Below are positions 1 through 6,891 of a DNA stretch of 34,143 nucleotides, piece by piece (the first letter of the stretch is position 1; each line of letters opens with the position of its first letter). The notes beneath the pieces were generated by a model. The model worked only from the letters and a program-made list of their open reading frames with translations, was not told the DNA's origin and searched no databases. Source of the stretch: Veillonella sp. VA139 (lineage in GTDB: Bacteria > Bacillota > Negativicutes > Veillonellales > Veillonellaceae); the NCBI RefSeq assembly GCF_003992005.1, contig NZ_RQVL01000025.1, forward strand, positions 1 through 34,143. Direction: 5' to 3'. The position numbers were made by a program, and so were the translations under genes.

Positions 1-1251
1 GAGTTTTATACTTATTATAAAGTATTAGGGTTAGCTGCTAGTCTTTTGGAGTTTAATAGAACATATTTGTTGTGGTACTTTTTGTGCTATGGAGATTATA
101 TTGAAAGAATTATAGATCATAAATACAACTCCATTTTAAGCCCTATCTACCGTAAGTTTGGTTGGCAATGGTTTAGTACAAATAAATATGGTAAGGAACC
201 TGTTTTTGATAAAGTTATGTATAAATGGGCATATTACGCTATTTCTGCTGAACAAAAAATGACTGATAGTGATCTAAATAAGTTGATATCTGATTTAACA
301 GATTTATATACTGAGTATTGCATTAAATGTGTGCAAGCAAAGATTGATTATATAAACGACGATTTAGCTAAATATCTTAAAGCAAAACTTGAGGCTTTAC
401 ATCAAATTAAGGATGAGGAGTTAGCACGAGCAAAAGAAATTGTAGAGGCACAGACAGAAAAGATTACAGTGCTGGAAGAAAAAGCAAAAAACCAAAGTCA
501 TGAGATTTATGAGCTAGAAAGAACTAACGAAATCCTAATAAAAAGTTATCGTGCTACAGTCGAAAACATTTCCTTAATTCAAAGTGAAGAAGACACAGAC
601 GGGACAAATAAAATAGACCGTATGTTACGTCATTTATATGATTGTTTACCTGATGAATTAACCGGAGATACGCTCAAGAAGAAGTTTGGCGACATATGGG
701 AAAATTTATCAGAGCACAGCCAAGATGATATTACAAAATCTATTAAGATGTTTGAAATGATGCAAGACAGCGAGTTTTCCACGTTGGCACTATTACGCAG
801 TGTAGAACGTGAGTTAGAACTAAATGTATTTCAGCCTTTCAGAGAGAGCGAATTGTTTAAGAACATTGAAGATCTTTCCTGTACATTTAAAAAAGTGGAA
901 GGCACCCATAAAAGTTTGCAACGGTCGGTCACATTGGGGTCAATTCCTTTCATAGGAAGAGATGTGAATAATGAACGATATATACAGGAAAGCTCGGTGC
1001 TGCAAGCGTTTGCTGAGTTTTTAGGCGATAAGAAGGAAGTGTTCACGGAGATTTGCCGGAGTATTGACCAATACAAGATTGATAATGGCATGAAGTCCAT
1101 TGTTGATTTGAGGAATGGGATTGCCCATGGGGATGCGACGGTGACGGAGTTCTGCGATGAGTCCTGCTATCATGATATATGCAAGTTTATCTACGAGCCG
1201 CCCATTCAAATTATGTTTTCCATTATCCTTCATTCTCTGAAAGGTAAATAA
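1..1251 (+). CDS. HEPN-domain coiled-coil protein, 5'-truncated by the window edge
   Basis: The reading frame is open from base 1, so the true start probably lies outside the window. A TTG at 46 would give 401 residues but has no convincing ribosome binding site. Numbered from that TTG, residues about 100-180 are rich in Lys, Glu and Gln with heptad-like spacing, suggesting a coiled coil. The C-terminus carries R356-NGIA-H361 in the context LRNGIAHG, which fits the R-x4-6-H signature of HEPN domains. HEPN proteins are often RNases in toxin-antitoxin, Abi or other defence modules, and some are non-catalytic. The early part is more AT-rich than the last third. No antitoxin-like partner is visible downstream; upstream is not in the window. 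The HEPN call is likely, and a role in defence is inference. Confidence 0.6.
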   Translation, partial: EFYTYYKVLGLAASLLEFNRTYLLWYFLCYGDYIERIIDHKYNSILSPIYRKFGWQWFSTNKYGKEPVFDKVMYKWAYYAISAEQKMTDSDLNKLISDLTDLYTEYCIKCVQAKIDYINDDLAKYLKAKLEALHQIKDEELARAKEIVEAQTEKITVLEEKAKNQSHEIYELERTNEILIKSYRATVENISLIQSEEDTDGTNKIDRMLRHLYDCLPDELTGDTLKKKFGDIWENLSEHSQDDITKSIKMFEMMQDSEFSTLALLRSVERELELNVFQPFRESELFKNIEDLSCTFKKVEGTHKSLQRSVTLGSIPFIGRDVNNERYIQESSVLQAFAEFLGDKKEVFTEICRSIDQYKIDNGMKSIVDLRNGIAHGDATVTEFCDESCYHDICKFIYEPPIQIMFSIILHSLKGK

Positions 1252-1360
1252 TAGATTCTTAGCATGAGTGTCTACTATGGGCGACGCATGCAAAGTATGA
1301 TATACTATACATCATCAATAAGACATCTAGTTGTAATACTATGAATGAAAGGATACAAGT

Positions 1361-1780
1361 ATGATTCATTTTTTATTACGTGGTAAACCGACGTATGTCA
1401 ATTTCGGTATGTTAGTACTAAGGTTGGCTCTAGGTATCTCCATGGCGTACCATGGTTATCTAAAGTTTTTAGGCGGTGCGCCAGGGCTTTATAAGGTTGG
1501 CGCCATGTTAGCGCCATTAGGAGTGCCTGGATATTACGAAGTATTCGGAGCGTTTGCGGCGATGAGTGAGTTCCTTGGGGGATTATTAGTGGCATTTGGC
1601 TTATTTACTCGATTTGGGGCATTGCTTCTATGTGCGGTGCTCTTTACAGCAACCTTATTGAATCTATCAGCAGGATTTTTCGCATGGGATTACCCATCAC
1701 AAATGGGCTTTGCCGCACTTGCTATATTCTTCATGGGCGGTGGACGATATAGTGTTGATCATTCCCTATTCGGGAAGTAA
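1361..1780 (+). CDS. DoxX family integral membrane protein
   Basis: This 139-residue protein has four predicted hydrophobic segments and the usual DoxX layout: an N-terminal LVLRLALGISMAYHG helix followed by KF-x-GG, a second helix with EFLGGLLVAFGLFTRFGAL, a third ending in LLNLS, and a last short helix before GGGRYSVD. Its length is typical of DoxX/SURF4-like proteins. It probably sits in the cytoplasmic membrane. DoxX members have been linked to oxidative stress and thiosulfate or quinone chemistry, but the substrate cannot be read from sequence. GAAAGGA at about 1346-1352 precedes the ATG at a suitable distance. The gene stands alone between the HEPN gene and a hairpin region and is probably monocistronic. 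Confidence 0.85.
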   Translation: MIHFLLRGKPTYVNFGMLVLRLALGISMAYHGYLKFLGGAPGLYKVGAMLAPLGVPGYYEVFGAFAAMSEFLGGLLVAFGLFTRFGALLLCAVLFTATLLNLSAGFFAWDYPSQMGFAALAIFFMGGGRYSVDHSLFGK

Positions 1781-1793
1781 CTTGTTGTGCTAT

Positions 1794-1945
1794 GTAGCCT
1801 GTGGCGTTCTTACCTAATACAGTGAAAATAAAGACCGCAATACACCTCCTCAGAAACGGTATTTCATAATGTTTCTTCGGAGGCATATTGCGGTCTTTTA
1901 TGGTTCGTGAATTAGGAAGTACGGAACGCCACAAAGGCTACTACG
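1794..1945. repeat. Long imperfect inverted repeat with terminator-like core
   Basis: The inner arms 1830-1849 and 1879-1898 pair over 20 bases with two mismatches (AAAGACCGCAATA matched by TATTGCGGTCTTT). Further in, AGAAAC (1852-1857) pairs with GTTTCT (1871-1876). The right arm ends in TTTT, so it could terminate doxX transcription. The outer arms also match: the reverse complement of 1794-1820 (GTATTAGG...CGCCACAGGCTAC) resembles 1911-1945 (ATTAGG...CGCCACAAAGGCTAC), with small indels. The right arm overlaps the first unit of the 84-bp tandem repeat. This could be a terminator, a MITE-like element or a structured-RNA repeat. Confidence 0.7.
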
Positions 1946-2113
1946 CGCAATTGCGTTCCTCAGGTGGTACCATGGGCTTCTTGTGTTTGCGTGATTTAGG
2001 TAGTAAGGAACGCCACAAAGGCTACTACGCGCAATTGCGTTCCTCAGGTGGGGGCACGGTCCTCTCGCATTTGCATGAATTAGGAAATACGGAACACTAC
2101 AATGCTACTCTAC
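1906..2113 (+). repeat. 84-bp tandem repeat, two good units plus one degenerate
   Basis: Units begin at 1906, 1990 and 2074, each 84 bp after the last. A 45-base core is identical in units 1 and 2 (1923-1967 and 2007-2051), starting GGAACGCCAC and ending CTCAGGTGG. Unit 3 is recognisable only over its first 40 bases or so. Each core contains GGAACGC pairing with GCGTTCC, a 7-bp stem enclosing about 22 nt. Because 84 is a multiple of three, a frame stays open at 1888-2163 with a repeated RHKGYYAQLRSSGG peptide. The changes between units are not clearly synonymous, so coding is not supported. Confidence 0.75.
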
Positions 2114-2220
2114 AATACATCATTTTCATCAACTTATCACTCCATCTATCGGGACTTTTGTAATTCACAACCACCATCATAGGGTATACTAAGTACACAG
2201 TTACGAAAGGTGGTGAAATT

Positions 2221-2271
2221 ATGGAAGAGTTACTTTTATTGTTATTACTTTCCGGTGCGCTTGATGACTAA
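2221..2271 (+). CDS. Tiny leucine-rich ORF, 16 aa, possible leader peptide
   Basis: ATG at 2221 is preceded by AAAGGTGGTGAAATT, a strong ribosome binding site at normal spacing. The peptide is MEELLLLLLLSGALDD, with seven consecutive leucine codons of mixed type (TTA, CTT, TTG). The stop codon lies inside a small hairpin followed by Ts at 2270-2289. This resembles a leader peptide with an attenuator, but the nearest large gene downstream is lysA and not a leucine gene, and further ORFs and terminators lie between. It could also be a small membrane-active peptide. TATACT at 2185-2190 is a possible -10, without a clear -35. Confidence 0.4.
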   Translation: MEELLLLLLLSGALDD

Positions 2272-2289
2272 TCGGCGTGACCGATTTTT
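2270..2289 (+). terminator. Short hairpin with T-run after the leucine-rich ORF
   Basis: AATCGG (2270-2275) pairs with CCGATT (2281-2286) around a CGTGA loop, and the T-run extends to 2289. The stem overlaps the stop codon of the 16-aa ORF, so a ribosome finishing that ORF would cover it. It is a weak intrinsic terminator or attenuator candidate. Confidence 0.45.
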
Positions 2290-2319
2290 GTGGTAGTGGA
2301 GTAGAAAGGATGTGAATGT

Positions 2320-2379
2320 ATGTTAGCCTTATATGGACCAGCGTATTTGGGCGAATGGGTACCTTACCAAGGAGCCTAA
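2320..2379 (+). CDS. Tiny ORF, 19 aa, unknown
   Basis: ATG at 2320 follows GAAAGGATGTGAATGT, a good ribosome binding site. The peptide is MLALYGPAYLGEWVPYQGA, aromatic- and glycine-rich and ending with TAA. I do not recognise it. It lies 48 nt after the leucine-rich ORF and upstream of a terminator at 2443-2472, so the two tiny ORFs may share one short transcript. The support is the ribosome binding site and position only; chance is possible at this length. Confidence 0.35.
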   Translation: MLALYGPAYLGEWVPYQGA

Positions 2380-2442
2380 TCAGCCTAAACGCACACCGTA
2401 TGGTTATACGGTATGAGATTATAATTTAATATGTATTGATGC

Positions 2443-2472
2443 ACAGCGATTCGATGGAATGGCTGTTTTTTG
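2443..2472 (+). terminator. Intrinsic terminator closing the small-ORF region
   Basis: ACAGC-G-ATTC pairs with GAAT-G-GCTGT around a GATG loop, giving nine pairs with one G:G mismatch, followed by a run of six Ts. A nearby hairpin, ACCGTAT/ATACGGT at about 2395-2412, has no T-run. Confidence 0.7.
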
Positions 2473-2482
2473 TATGCAAATA

Positions 2483-2525
2483 ATTCTATAGAATGTTTAC
2501 AATTCTATAGAATTTGTGGTACAAT
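2483..2525 (+). promoter_or_regulatory. Promoter with two copies of a 12-bp palindrome
   Basis: TTTACA (2496-2501), an 18-bp spacer and TACAAT (2520-2525) form a good vegetative promoter. The perfect palindrome ATTCTATAGAAT occurs twice, at 2483-2494 just upstream of the -35 and at 2502-2513 filling the spacer, with centres 19 bp apart. Two identical dyads at about two helical turns over a promoter are typical of operator sites for a dimeric repressor. I cannot name the regulator. The transcript would run into lysA. Confidence 0.7.
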
Positions 2526-2773
2526 ACGTTGTGGTATTCAGGGATTGTCATTTCTGTCATGCTGAGACAGAGGACCTATGTAGGATTTATGTAATTGACT
2601 TAGCACATAGTCATGCCTTAGTTCAATACTAACAAATCTATTAGTATTAGAGTTAGCGACCTGGCAGATATGCTCATGAATATATGGTACGGAGAAGTAC
2701 CAAATGTTTTAAGAATTACTACTTAGGGTATAATGCTGTAAGTAGTGTAGTACACATACATATAGGAGTTATG
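2526..2773 (+). promoter_or_regulatory. Long 5' leader of lysA with several hairpins and a second -10
   Basis: About 240 nt lie between the predicted start site and the lysA ATG. Hairpins include CTGTC/GACAG near 2550-2567, AATACTAA (2625-2632) with TTAGTATT (2641-2648), GGTAC/GTACC near 2683-2700, and ACTACTTA (2718-2725) with TAAGTAGT (2739-2746). A TATAAT at 2729-2734 could be a second -10 but lacks a good -35. I did not find the conserved core of the lysine riboswitch, nor a terminator stem with a T-run, so the leader is only described here as structured. Confidence 0.4.
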
Positions 2774-4027
2774 ATGAACGCAAAAACAACACCATTTACA
2801 AAGGAACAATTAGAAACGATTATCGCCCAATATCCGACACCATTCCACATTTATGATGCGAAGGGCATTATGGATAATATGCGCGCATTTCTTGACGCTT
2901 TCAACTGGGCACCAGGATTCAAACAATATTTCGCTGTGAAAGCAACGCCAAATCCATATATTATGAAAATGATGAAAGAAATCGGCATCGGCGCCGACTG
3001 TTCCTCTATGGCGGAGCTCATTTTGAGCGAGAAGGTTGGCATCACTGGGGATGACATCATGTTTTCCTCCAATGATACGCCGTACGAAGAGTACAAAAAA
3101 GCGATGGACCTTGGGGCCATCATCAATTTGGACGATATTACGCACATTGCATACTTAGAACAACATGGTGATTTGCCAGATCGTTTCTGTTTCCGTTACA
3201 ATCCAGGTTCGTTGAAAGAGGGCGGTAACACAATTATCGGTCTTCCAGAAGAAGCAAAATATGGTATGACGGAAGCACAAATTGTGGAAGCTATCAACTA
3301 TCTAAAAGGAAAAGGTATTACGAACTTCGGTTTACATACGATGGTGGTGTCCAACGAACTTGACATTGACGGCTTAGTAGGCACAGCGGAGTTGATGTTC
3401 AACTTGGCATTGCGAGTAAAAGATCAAACGGGTGTAGAGGTATCTTTCATTGACCTTGGTGGTGGTATTGGGGTAGCCTATAAACCGGAACAAACACCAG
3501 TGGATTACAAAGTGTTAAGTGCAGGTGTGAAAGAGGCTTACGATTGTTTAATCGTGGGTACTGGTCATAGCCCAATTCAGTTAGCCTATGAATGTGGTCG
3601 TATGGTAACAGGCCCTTACGGTTACTTGGTGGCTACAGCGATCCATAAAAAGGAAATCTATAAGAATTACATCGGCTTAGATGCGTGTATGTCTAACTTG
3701 ATGCGCCCTGCCTTGTATGGTTCTTACCACCACATTACAGTGATGGGTAAAGAAAATGAGCCTGTGACGATGACCTATGATGTAACTGGGTCTTTATGTG
3801 AAAATAATGATAAGTTTGCCATCGATCGTCAATTACCAAAAATTGACATGGGCGATCGCATTGTCATTCATGACGCTGGAGCACATGGTCATGCTATGGG
3901 CTTCAATTACAATGGTAAATTGCGATCTGCTGAATTGTTATTGCATGAAGATGGAAGTGTCACACAAATTCGCCGAGCAGAAACATTGGACGATTATTTC
4001 GCTACATTAGATTTTTCTAATTTATAA
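2774..4027 (+). CDS. lysA: Diaminopimelate decarboxylase-like PLP enzyme
   Basis: A fold-type III PLP decarboxylase of the LysA/ornithine decarboxylase group, 417 residues. The PLP lysine is K56 in YFAVKATPNP. Later motifs are FIDLGGGIGV (glycine-rich phosphate loop), YECGRMVTG (usually E-P-G-R; here Cys replaces Pro), GLDACMSNLMRPALYGSYH and the C-terminal GAHGHAMGFNYNG. It would convert meso-diaminopimelate to lysine in the cytoplasm, and related amino-acid decarboxylase activity cannot be excluded. The ATG at 2774 is chosen because TAGGAGTT lies 5 nt upstream; the in-frame ATGs at 2684 and 2771 are worse placed. Its leader carries the paired palindromes at 2483-2513. A 9-bp hairpin (4014-4034) overlaps its 3' end but lacks a T-run. 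Confidence 0.85.
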   Translation: MNAKTTPFTKEQLETIIAQYPTPFHIYDAKGIMDNMRAFLDAFNWAPGFKQYFAVKATPNPYIMKMMKEIGIGADCSSMAELILSEKVGITGDDIMFSSNDTPYEEYKKAMDLGAIINLDDITHIAYLEQHGDLPDRFCFRYNPGSLKEGGNTIIGLPEEAKYGMTEAQIVEAINYLKGKGITNFGLHTMVVSNELDIDGLVGTAELMFNLALRVKDQTGVEVSFIDLGGGIGVAYKPEQTPVDYKVLSAGVKEAYDCLIVGTGHSPIQLAYECGRMVTGPYGYLVATAIHKKEIYKNYIGLDACMSNLMRPALYGSYHHITVMGKENEPVTMTYDVTGSLCENNDKFAIDRQLPKIDMGDRIVIHDAGAHGHAMGFNYNGKLRSAELLLHEDGSVTQIRRAETLDDYFATLDFSNL

Positions 4028-4380
4028 TTAGAAACGTAGAGGATTATCCTTTACCATAGTGACTTTGGTTTATATAGACATATGCTTTATGTACTTCTGA
4101 GAAACTGTTATAACGCTCAAAGTAATGGAGTATATGTCTATTTCTGTATCTAATTTTACCCAAAGGAATGCTAAATGTACTATGTTCACTCGAGGCAAAT
4201 AGAGGAGTAGAGGGTGGAGTTTAACTTAGAGATATATATTCATATTTTGCTCAACCATTTGCGTGATACTGAGAGATAGGTTTCATACAGGTGAGAATCT
4301 TATTACCATACCTATAGAAAGGGAGAGTAGTACGGAGACCCTAAAATGCTTTATATCCCTAAAAAAAGTAGGGAATAGCA
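4028..4380 (+). other. Intergenic region with hairpins, no gene recognised
   Basis: No supported ORF is present. ATAGACATAT near 4074-4083 pairs with ATATGTCTAT near 4133-4142. AAATGCT (4344-4350) and TCCCTA (4356-4361) pair with TAGGGA (4369-4374) and AGCATTT (4377-4383), a two-part stem around an A-rich loop. CTGAGAGA occurs near 4270, but the rest of a TPP riboswitch is absent. No terminator with a T-run was found after lysA. Confidence 0.4.
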
Positions 4381-4409
4381 TTTACAATATTGATAAGATT
4401 CGGTATAAT
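4381..4409 (+). promoter_or_regulatory. Distal promoter upstream of the suf operon
   Basis: TTTACA (4381-4386), a 17-bp spacer and TATAAT (4404-4409). Its -35 overlaps the 3' arm of the hairpin at 4344-4383. Downstream lie TCTCT-GGGT-AGAGA and the palindrome GAAATTAAATTTC (4435-4447). Confidence 0.7.
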
Positions 4410-4517
4410 AAAAATTGTTGAGTCTCTGGGTAGAGAAATTAAATTTCAATATGCTATAAATGAATAAATGGTATATCAACATATCATTAAAATCATAGTG
4501 AAATAGTAGAAATTAAC

Positions 4518-4546
4518 TTGCGGTTCCCGTCTATACAAGGTATAAT
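4518..4546 (+). promoter_or_regulatory. Proximal promoter of the suf operon
   Basis: TTGCGG (4518-4523), a 17-bp spacer and a perfect TATAAT (4541-4546). Transcription would start near 4553 and run through the attenuator-like leader at 4579-4643 into sufC. Confidence 0.75.
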
Positions 4547-4578
4547 ACAGATAGTATATTTACTATTTTAGATGTAAG

Positions 4579-4643
4579 CCAAAGTGGCGTTCTCATACTA
4601 TGAATATGACAGCGGATTACACTTTGGTGGAATCCGTTTTTTT
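4579..4643 (+). promoter_or_regulatory. Attenuator-like leader before sufC
   Basis: CGGATT (4613-4618) pairs with AATCCG (4631-4636), followed by seven Ts (4637-4643), an intrinsic terminator. Its loop holds CACTTTGG (4620-4627), an exact complement of CCAAAGTG (4579-4586) upstream. That longer pairing would enclose the left terminator arm and compete with the terminator. Between them is a small hairpin, TCATA (4593-4597) with TATGA (4605-4609). The placement, about 35 nt after a promoter start site and 77 nt before sufC, suggests conditional termination. I do not recognise a known riboswitch class. Confidence 0.6.
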
Positions 4644-4719
4644 ACGGTATTCAACATATGCTAAGACCTAACGAGTCTTCTTTTGTATATAGTAACTTAT
4701 TTGATAAGGAGTGACATAC

Positions 4720-5463
4720 GTGGCAGAATTACTTCGCGTAGAAAATGTGCGTGCCTCTATTGAAGAGAAAGAAATCTTAAAGGGCATCAATTTAACAATT
4801 AATAAAGGTGAAATCCATGTAGTAATGGGCACAAACGGTGCTGGTAAATCTACATTGGCAAACGTAATCATGGGCAATCCTGCTTATGAAGTAACAGAAG
4901 GCTCCATCGTATTTGATGGTGAGAATATCACTGAAGAAGCTGTAAACGATCGAGCGAAAAAAGGTATTTTCATGTCTTTCCAACATCCAATTTCCGTACC
5001 TGGAATTACAGTAGAAAATTTCATCCGTACTGCTAAAAATACAATTACTGGTGAAAACGTACGTGCTTTGGCTTTCAAAAAAGAATTGAAAGCGAAAATG
5101 GAAGAATTATCCTTTGATACATCCTATGCAAATCGTTATGTAAACGAAGGTTTCTCTGGTGGTGAAAGAAAGAAAAATGAAATTCTTCAAATGTCTATTT
5201 TAAATCCTAAATTGGCTATCCTTGATGAAACTGATTCTGGTCTTGACGTAGATGCTGTTCGTATCGTATCCGAAGGGGTGAACCGTTTCCACAACGAAGA
5301 TAATGCGGTGCTAATTATTACTCACCACAATCAAATTCTTCAAAAATTACAACCAAACTTTGTACATATCCTAATCGATGGTCGTATTGTAAAAACTGGT
5401 GGCCCTGAACTCGTTCGTGAAATCGAAGAAAAAGGCTACGATGCATACAAAAATTTAGCATAG
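4720..5463 (+). CDS. sufC: Fe-S cluster assembly ATPase SufC
   Basis: An ABC-type ATPase of 247 residues, the normal SufC length. Walker A is GTNGAGKST (about residues 37-45), the signature is FSGGE (about 144), and Walker B is LAILDETDSGLD (about 166-177) with the Suf-typical DETDSGLD. A late ITHHNQIL supplies the switch histidine. It works in the cytoplasm with SufB and SufD, driving conformational change in the scaffold during Fe-S cluster assembly. The GTG at 4720 is chosen because AAGGAG (4706-4711) lies 8 nt before it; an in-frame GTG at 4711 overlaps that site. It is the first gene of sufCBDSU, 9 nt before sufB, and is probably controlled by the leader upstream. Confidence 0.95.
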   Translation: MAELLRVENVRASIEEKEILKGINLTINKGEIHVVMGTNGAGKSTLANVIMGNPAYEVTEGSIVFDGENITEEAVNDRAKKGIFMSFQHPISVPGITVENFIRTAKNTITGENVRALAFKKELKAKMEELSFDTSYANRYVNEGFSGGERKKNEILQMSILNPKLAILDETDSGLDVDAVRIVSEGVNRFHNEDNAVLIITHHNQILQKLQPNFVHILIDGRIVKTGGPELVREIEEKGYDAYKNLA

Positions 5464-5472
5464 GAGGATCTC

Positions 5473-6882
5473 ATGGAAGCGAGAAAGAAAACTCAAATTG
5501 AGGAGATGGATCGCGGCGTCTATGACATTCGTAATGAATTTGATTTCTCCTATAAATCAGAAGCTGGTTTAACAGAAGATATCATTCGTGAAATATGGGC
5601 TAACAAAAATGAGCCACAATGGATGTTAGATTTCCGTTTAAAATCTCTTGAAATTTACAATCAATTAGATGTTCCTAATTGGGTACCTGATATTAGTGCT
5701 TTGAATATGGCTGATATCGTTACCTATGTAAAACCTAAAATTGATATGAAAGAAGACTGGAACGAAGTTCCAGATGATATTAAAGAGACATTTGACCGTC
5801 TTGGTATCCAAGAAGCTGAAAAAACTTCTTTGGCTGGTGTAGGCGCTCAATATGACTCTGAGGTTGTATATCATAGTATTCAAGAAGACTTGATTCGTCA
5901 AGGCGTTGTGTATACTGATATGCAGACAGCACTACACGAACATGAGGATATTGTAAAACAATATTTCATGACATTAGTGCCACCTACAGATCATAAATTT
6001 GCAGCTTTACACGGTGCAGTATGGTCTGGCGGTTCCTTCGTGTATGTACCAAAAGGAGTGACTGTAGATATTCCATTGCAGTCCTACTTCCGTTTGAATG
6101 CACCAGGCGCAGGTCAGTTTGAACATACTTTGATTATTGTAGAAGAAGGCGCGAAAGCACACTTTATTGAAGGTTGTTCTGCACCAAAATACAATGTAGC
6201 TAACTTACATGCTGGTTGTGTTGAGTTATTCGTAAAAGATAATGCGACTTTGCGGTATTCTACTATCGAAAACTGGTCTAAAAACATGTACAACTTGAAT
6301 ACAAAACGTAGTCGAGTTGGTAAAAATGGTACAATCGAGTGGGTATCTGGATCCTTCGGATCTGCGGTATCTTGCTTATATCCAATGAGTATCTTGGCTG
6401 GTGAAGGAGCGCATTGTGAATTCACAGGCGTTACATTTGCTGGGGAAGGACAATATTTAGATACAGGGGCAAAAGTTGTTCATGCCGCACCACATACAAC
6501 AAGTAATGTTAACTCTAAATCTATTTCTAAGAGCGGTGGTACAGCCATTTACCGTGGTGTCTTGAACATCGGCAAAAATGCAGACCATTCCAAAGCAACA
6601 GTATCTTGTGAATCTTTGATGTTGGACCAAGAATCTCAATCCGATACCATTCCATCTATTACTATTGAAAATGATAATGTCGATTTAGGGCACGAAGCCA
6701 AAATTGGCCGTATTTCCGATGAAGCAATTTTCTACTTAATGACTCGTGGTATTAGTGAAGAAGAAGCAAGAGCAATGCTTGTACGTGGTTTCGTAGAACC
6801 AATTTCTAAAGAATTACCATTAGAATATGCCGTAGAAATGAATAATTTAATTACCTTAGAACTTGAAGGTTCTATCGGTTAG
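5473..6882 (+). CDS. sufB: Fe-S cluster scaffold protein SufB
   Basis: A 469-residue SufB, full length for the family. It contains WSGGSFVYVPKGV, the beta-helix core with FIEGCSAPKY and AGCVELFVKD, and the C-terminal stretch VSCESLMLDQESQSDT followed by LGHEAKIGRI and the RG-x-EEEAR helix. The Cys in VSCESL and the Glu in GHEAKIG correspond to the residues implicated in cluster formation in characterised SufB proteins. It forms a complex with SufC and SufD and receives sulfur from SufS through SufU. AGGAGG sits 5 nt before the ATG. It is the second gene of the operon, with a 9-nt gap on each side. Confidence 0.95.
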   Translation: MEARKKTQIEEMDRGVYDIRNEFDFSYKSEAGLTEDIIREIWANKNEPQWMLDFRLKSLEIYNQLDVPNWVPDISALNMADIVTYVKPKIDMKEDWNEVPDDIKETFDRLGIQEAEKTSLAGVGAQYDSEVVYHSIQEDLIRQGVVYTDMQTALHEHEDIVKQYFMTLVPPTDHKFAALHGAVWSGGSFVYVPKGVTVDIPLQSYFRLNAPGAGQFEHTLIIVEEGAKAHFIEGCSAPKYNVANLHAGCVELFVKDNATLRYSTIENWSKNMYNLNTKRSRVGKNGTIEWVSGSFGSAVSCLYPMSILAGEGAHCEFTGVTFAGEGQYLDTGAKVVHAAPHTTSNVNSKSISKSGGTAIYRGVLNIGKNADHSKATVSCESLMLDQESQSDTIPSITIENDNVDLGHEAKIGRISDEAIFYLMTRGISEEEARAMLVRGFVEPISKELPLEYAVEMNNLITLELEGSIG

Positions 6883-6891
6883 GAGGTTAGG

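Noticed and set aside
1906-2113. CRISPR array
   Set aside because: Only two good units exist, the 45-base core is too long for a typical repeat at this spacing, and the intervening sequences are themselves partly similar.
1888-2163. 91-aa ORF spanning the 84-bp repeats
   Set aside because: It stays open because the repeat period is a multiple of three. Its apparent ribosome binding site is part of the hairpin stem, and unit differences are not clearly synonymous.
2526-2773. Lysine riboswitch before lysA
   Set aside because: Several hairpins are present, but I could not find the conserved core elements or a terminator with a T-run.
2684-2773. Upstream ATG at 2684 as the lysA start
   Set aside because: The extra residues do not look like LysA, the region contains a hairpin and a -10 box, and TAGGAG points to the ATG at 2774.
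4150-4340. TPP riboswitch
   Set aside because: CTGAGA is present, but the other conserved segments are missing and the downstream genes are not thiamine genes.
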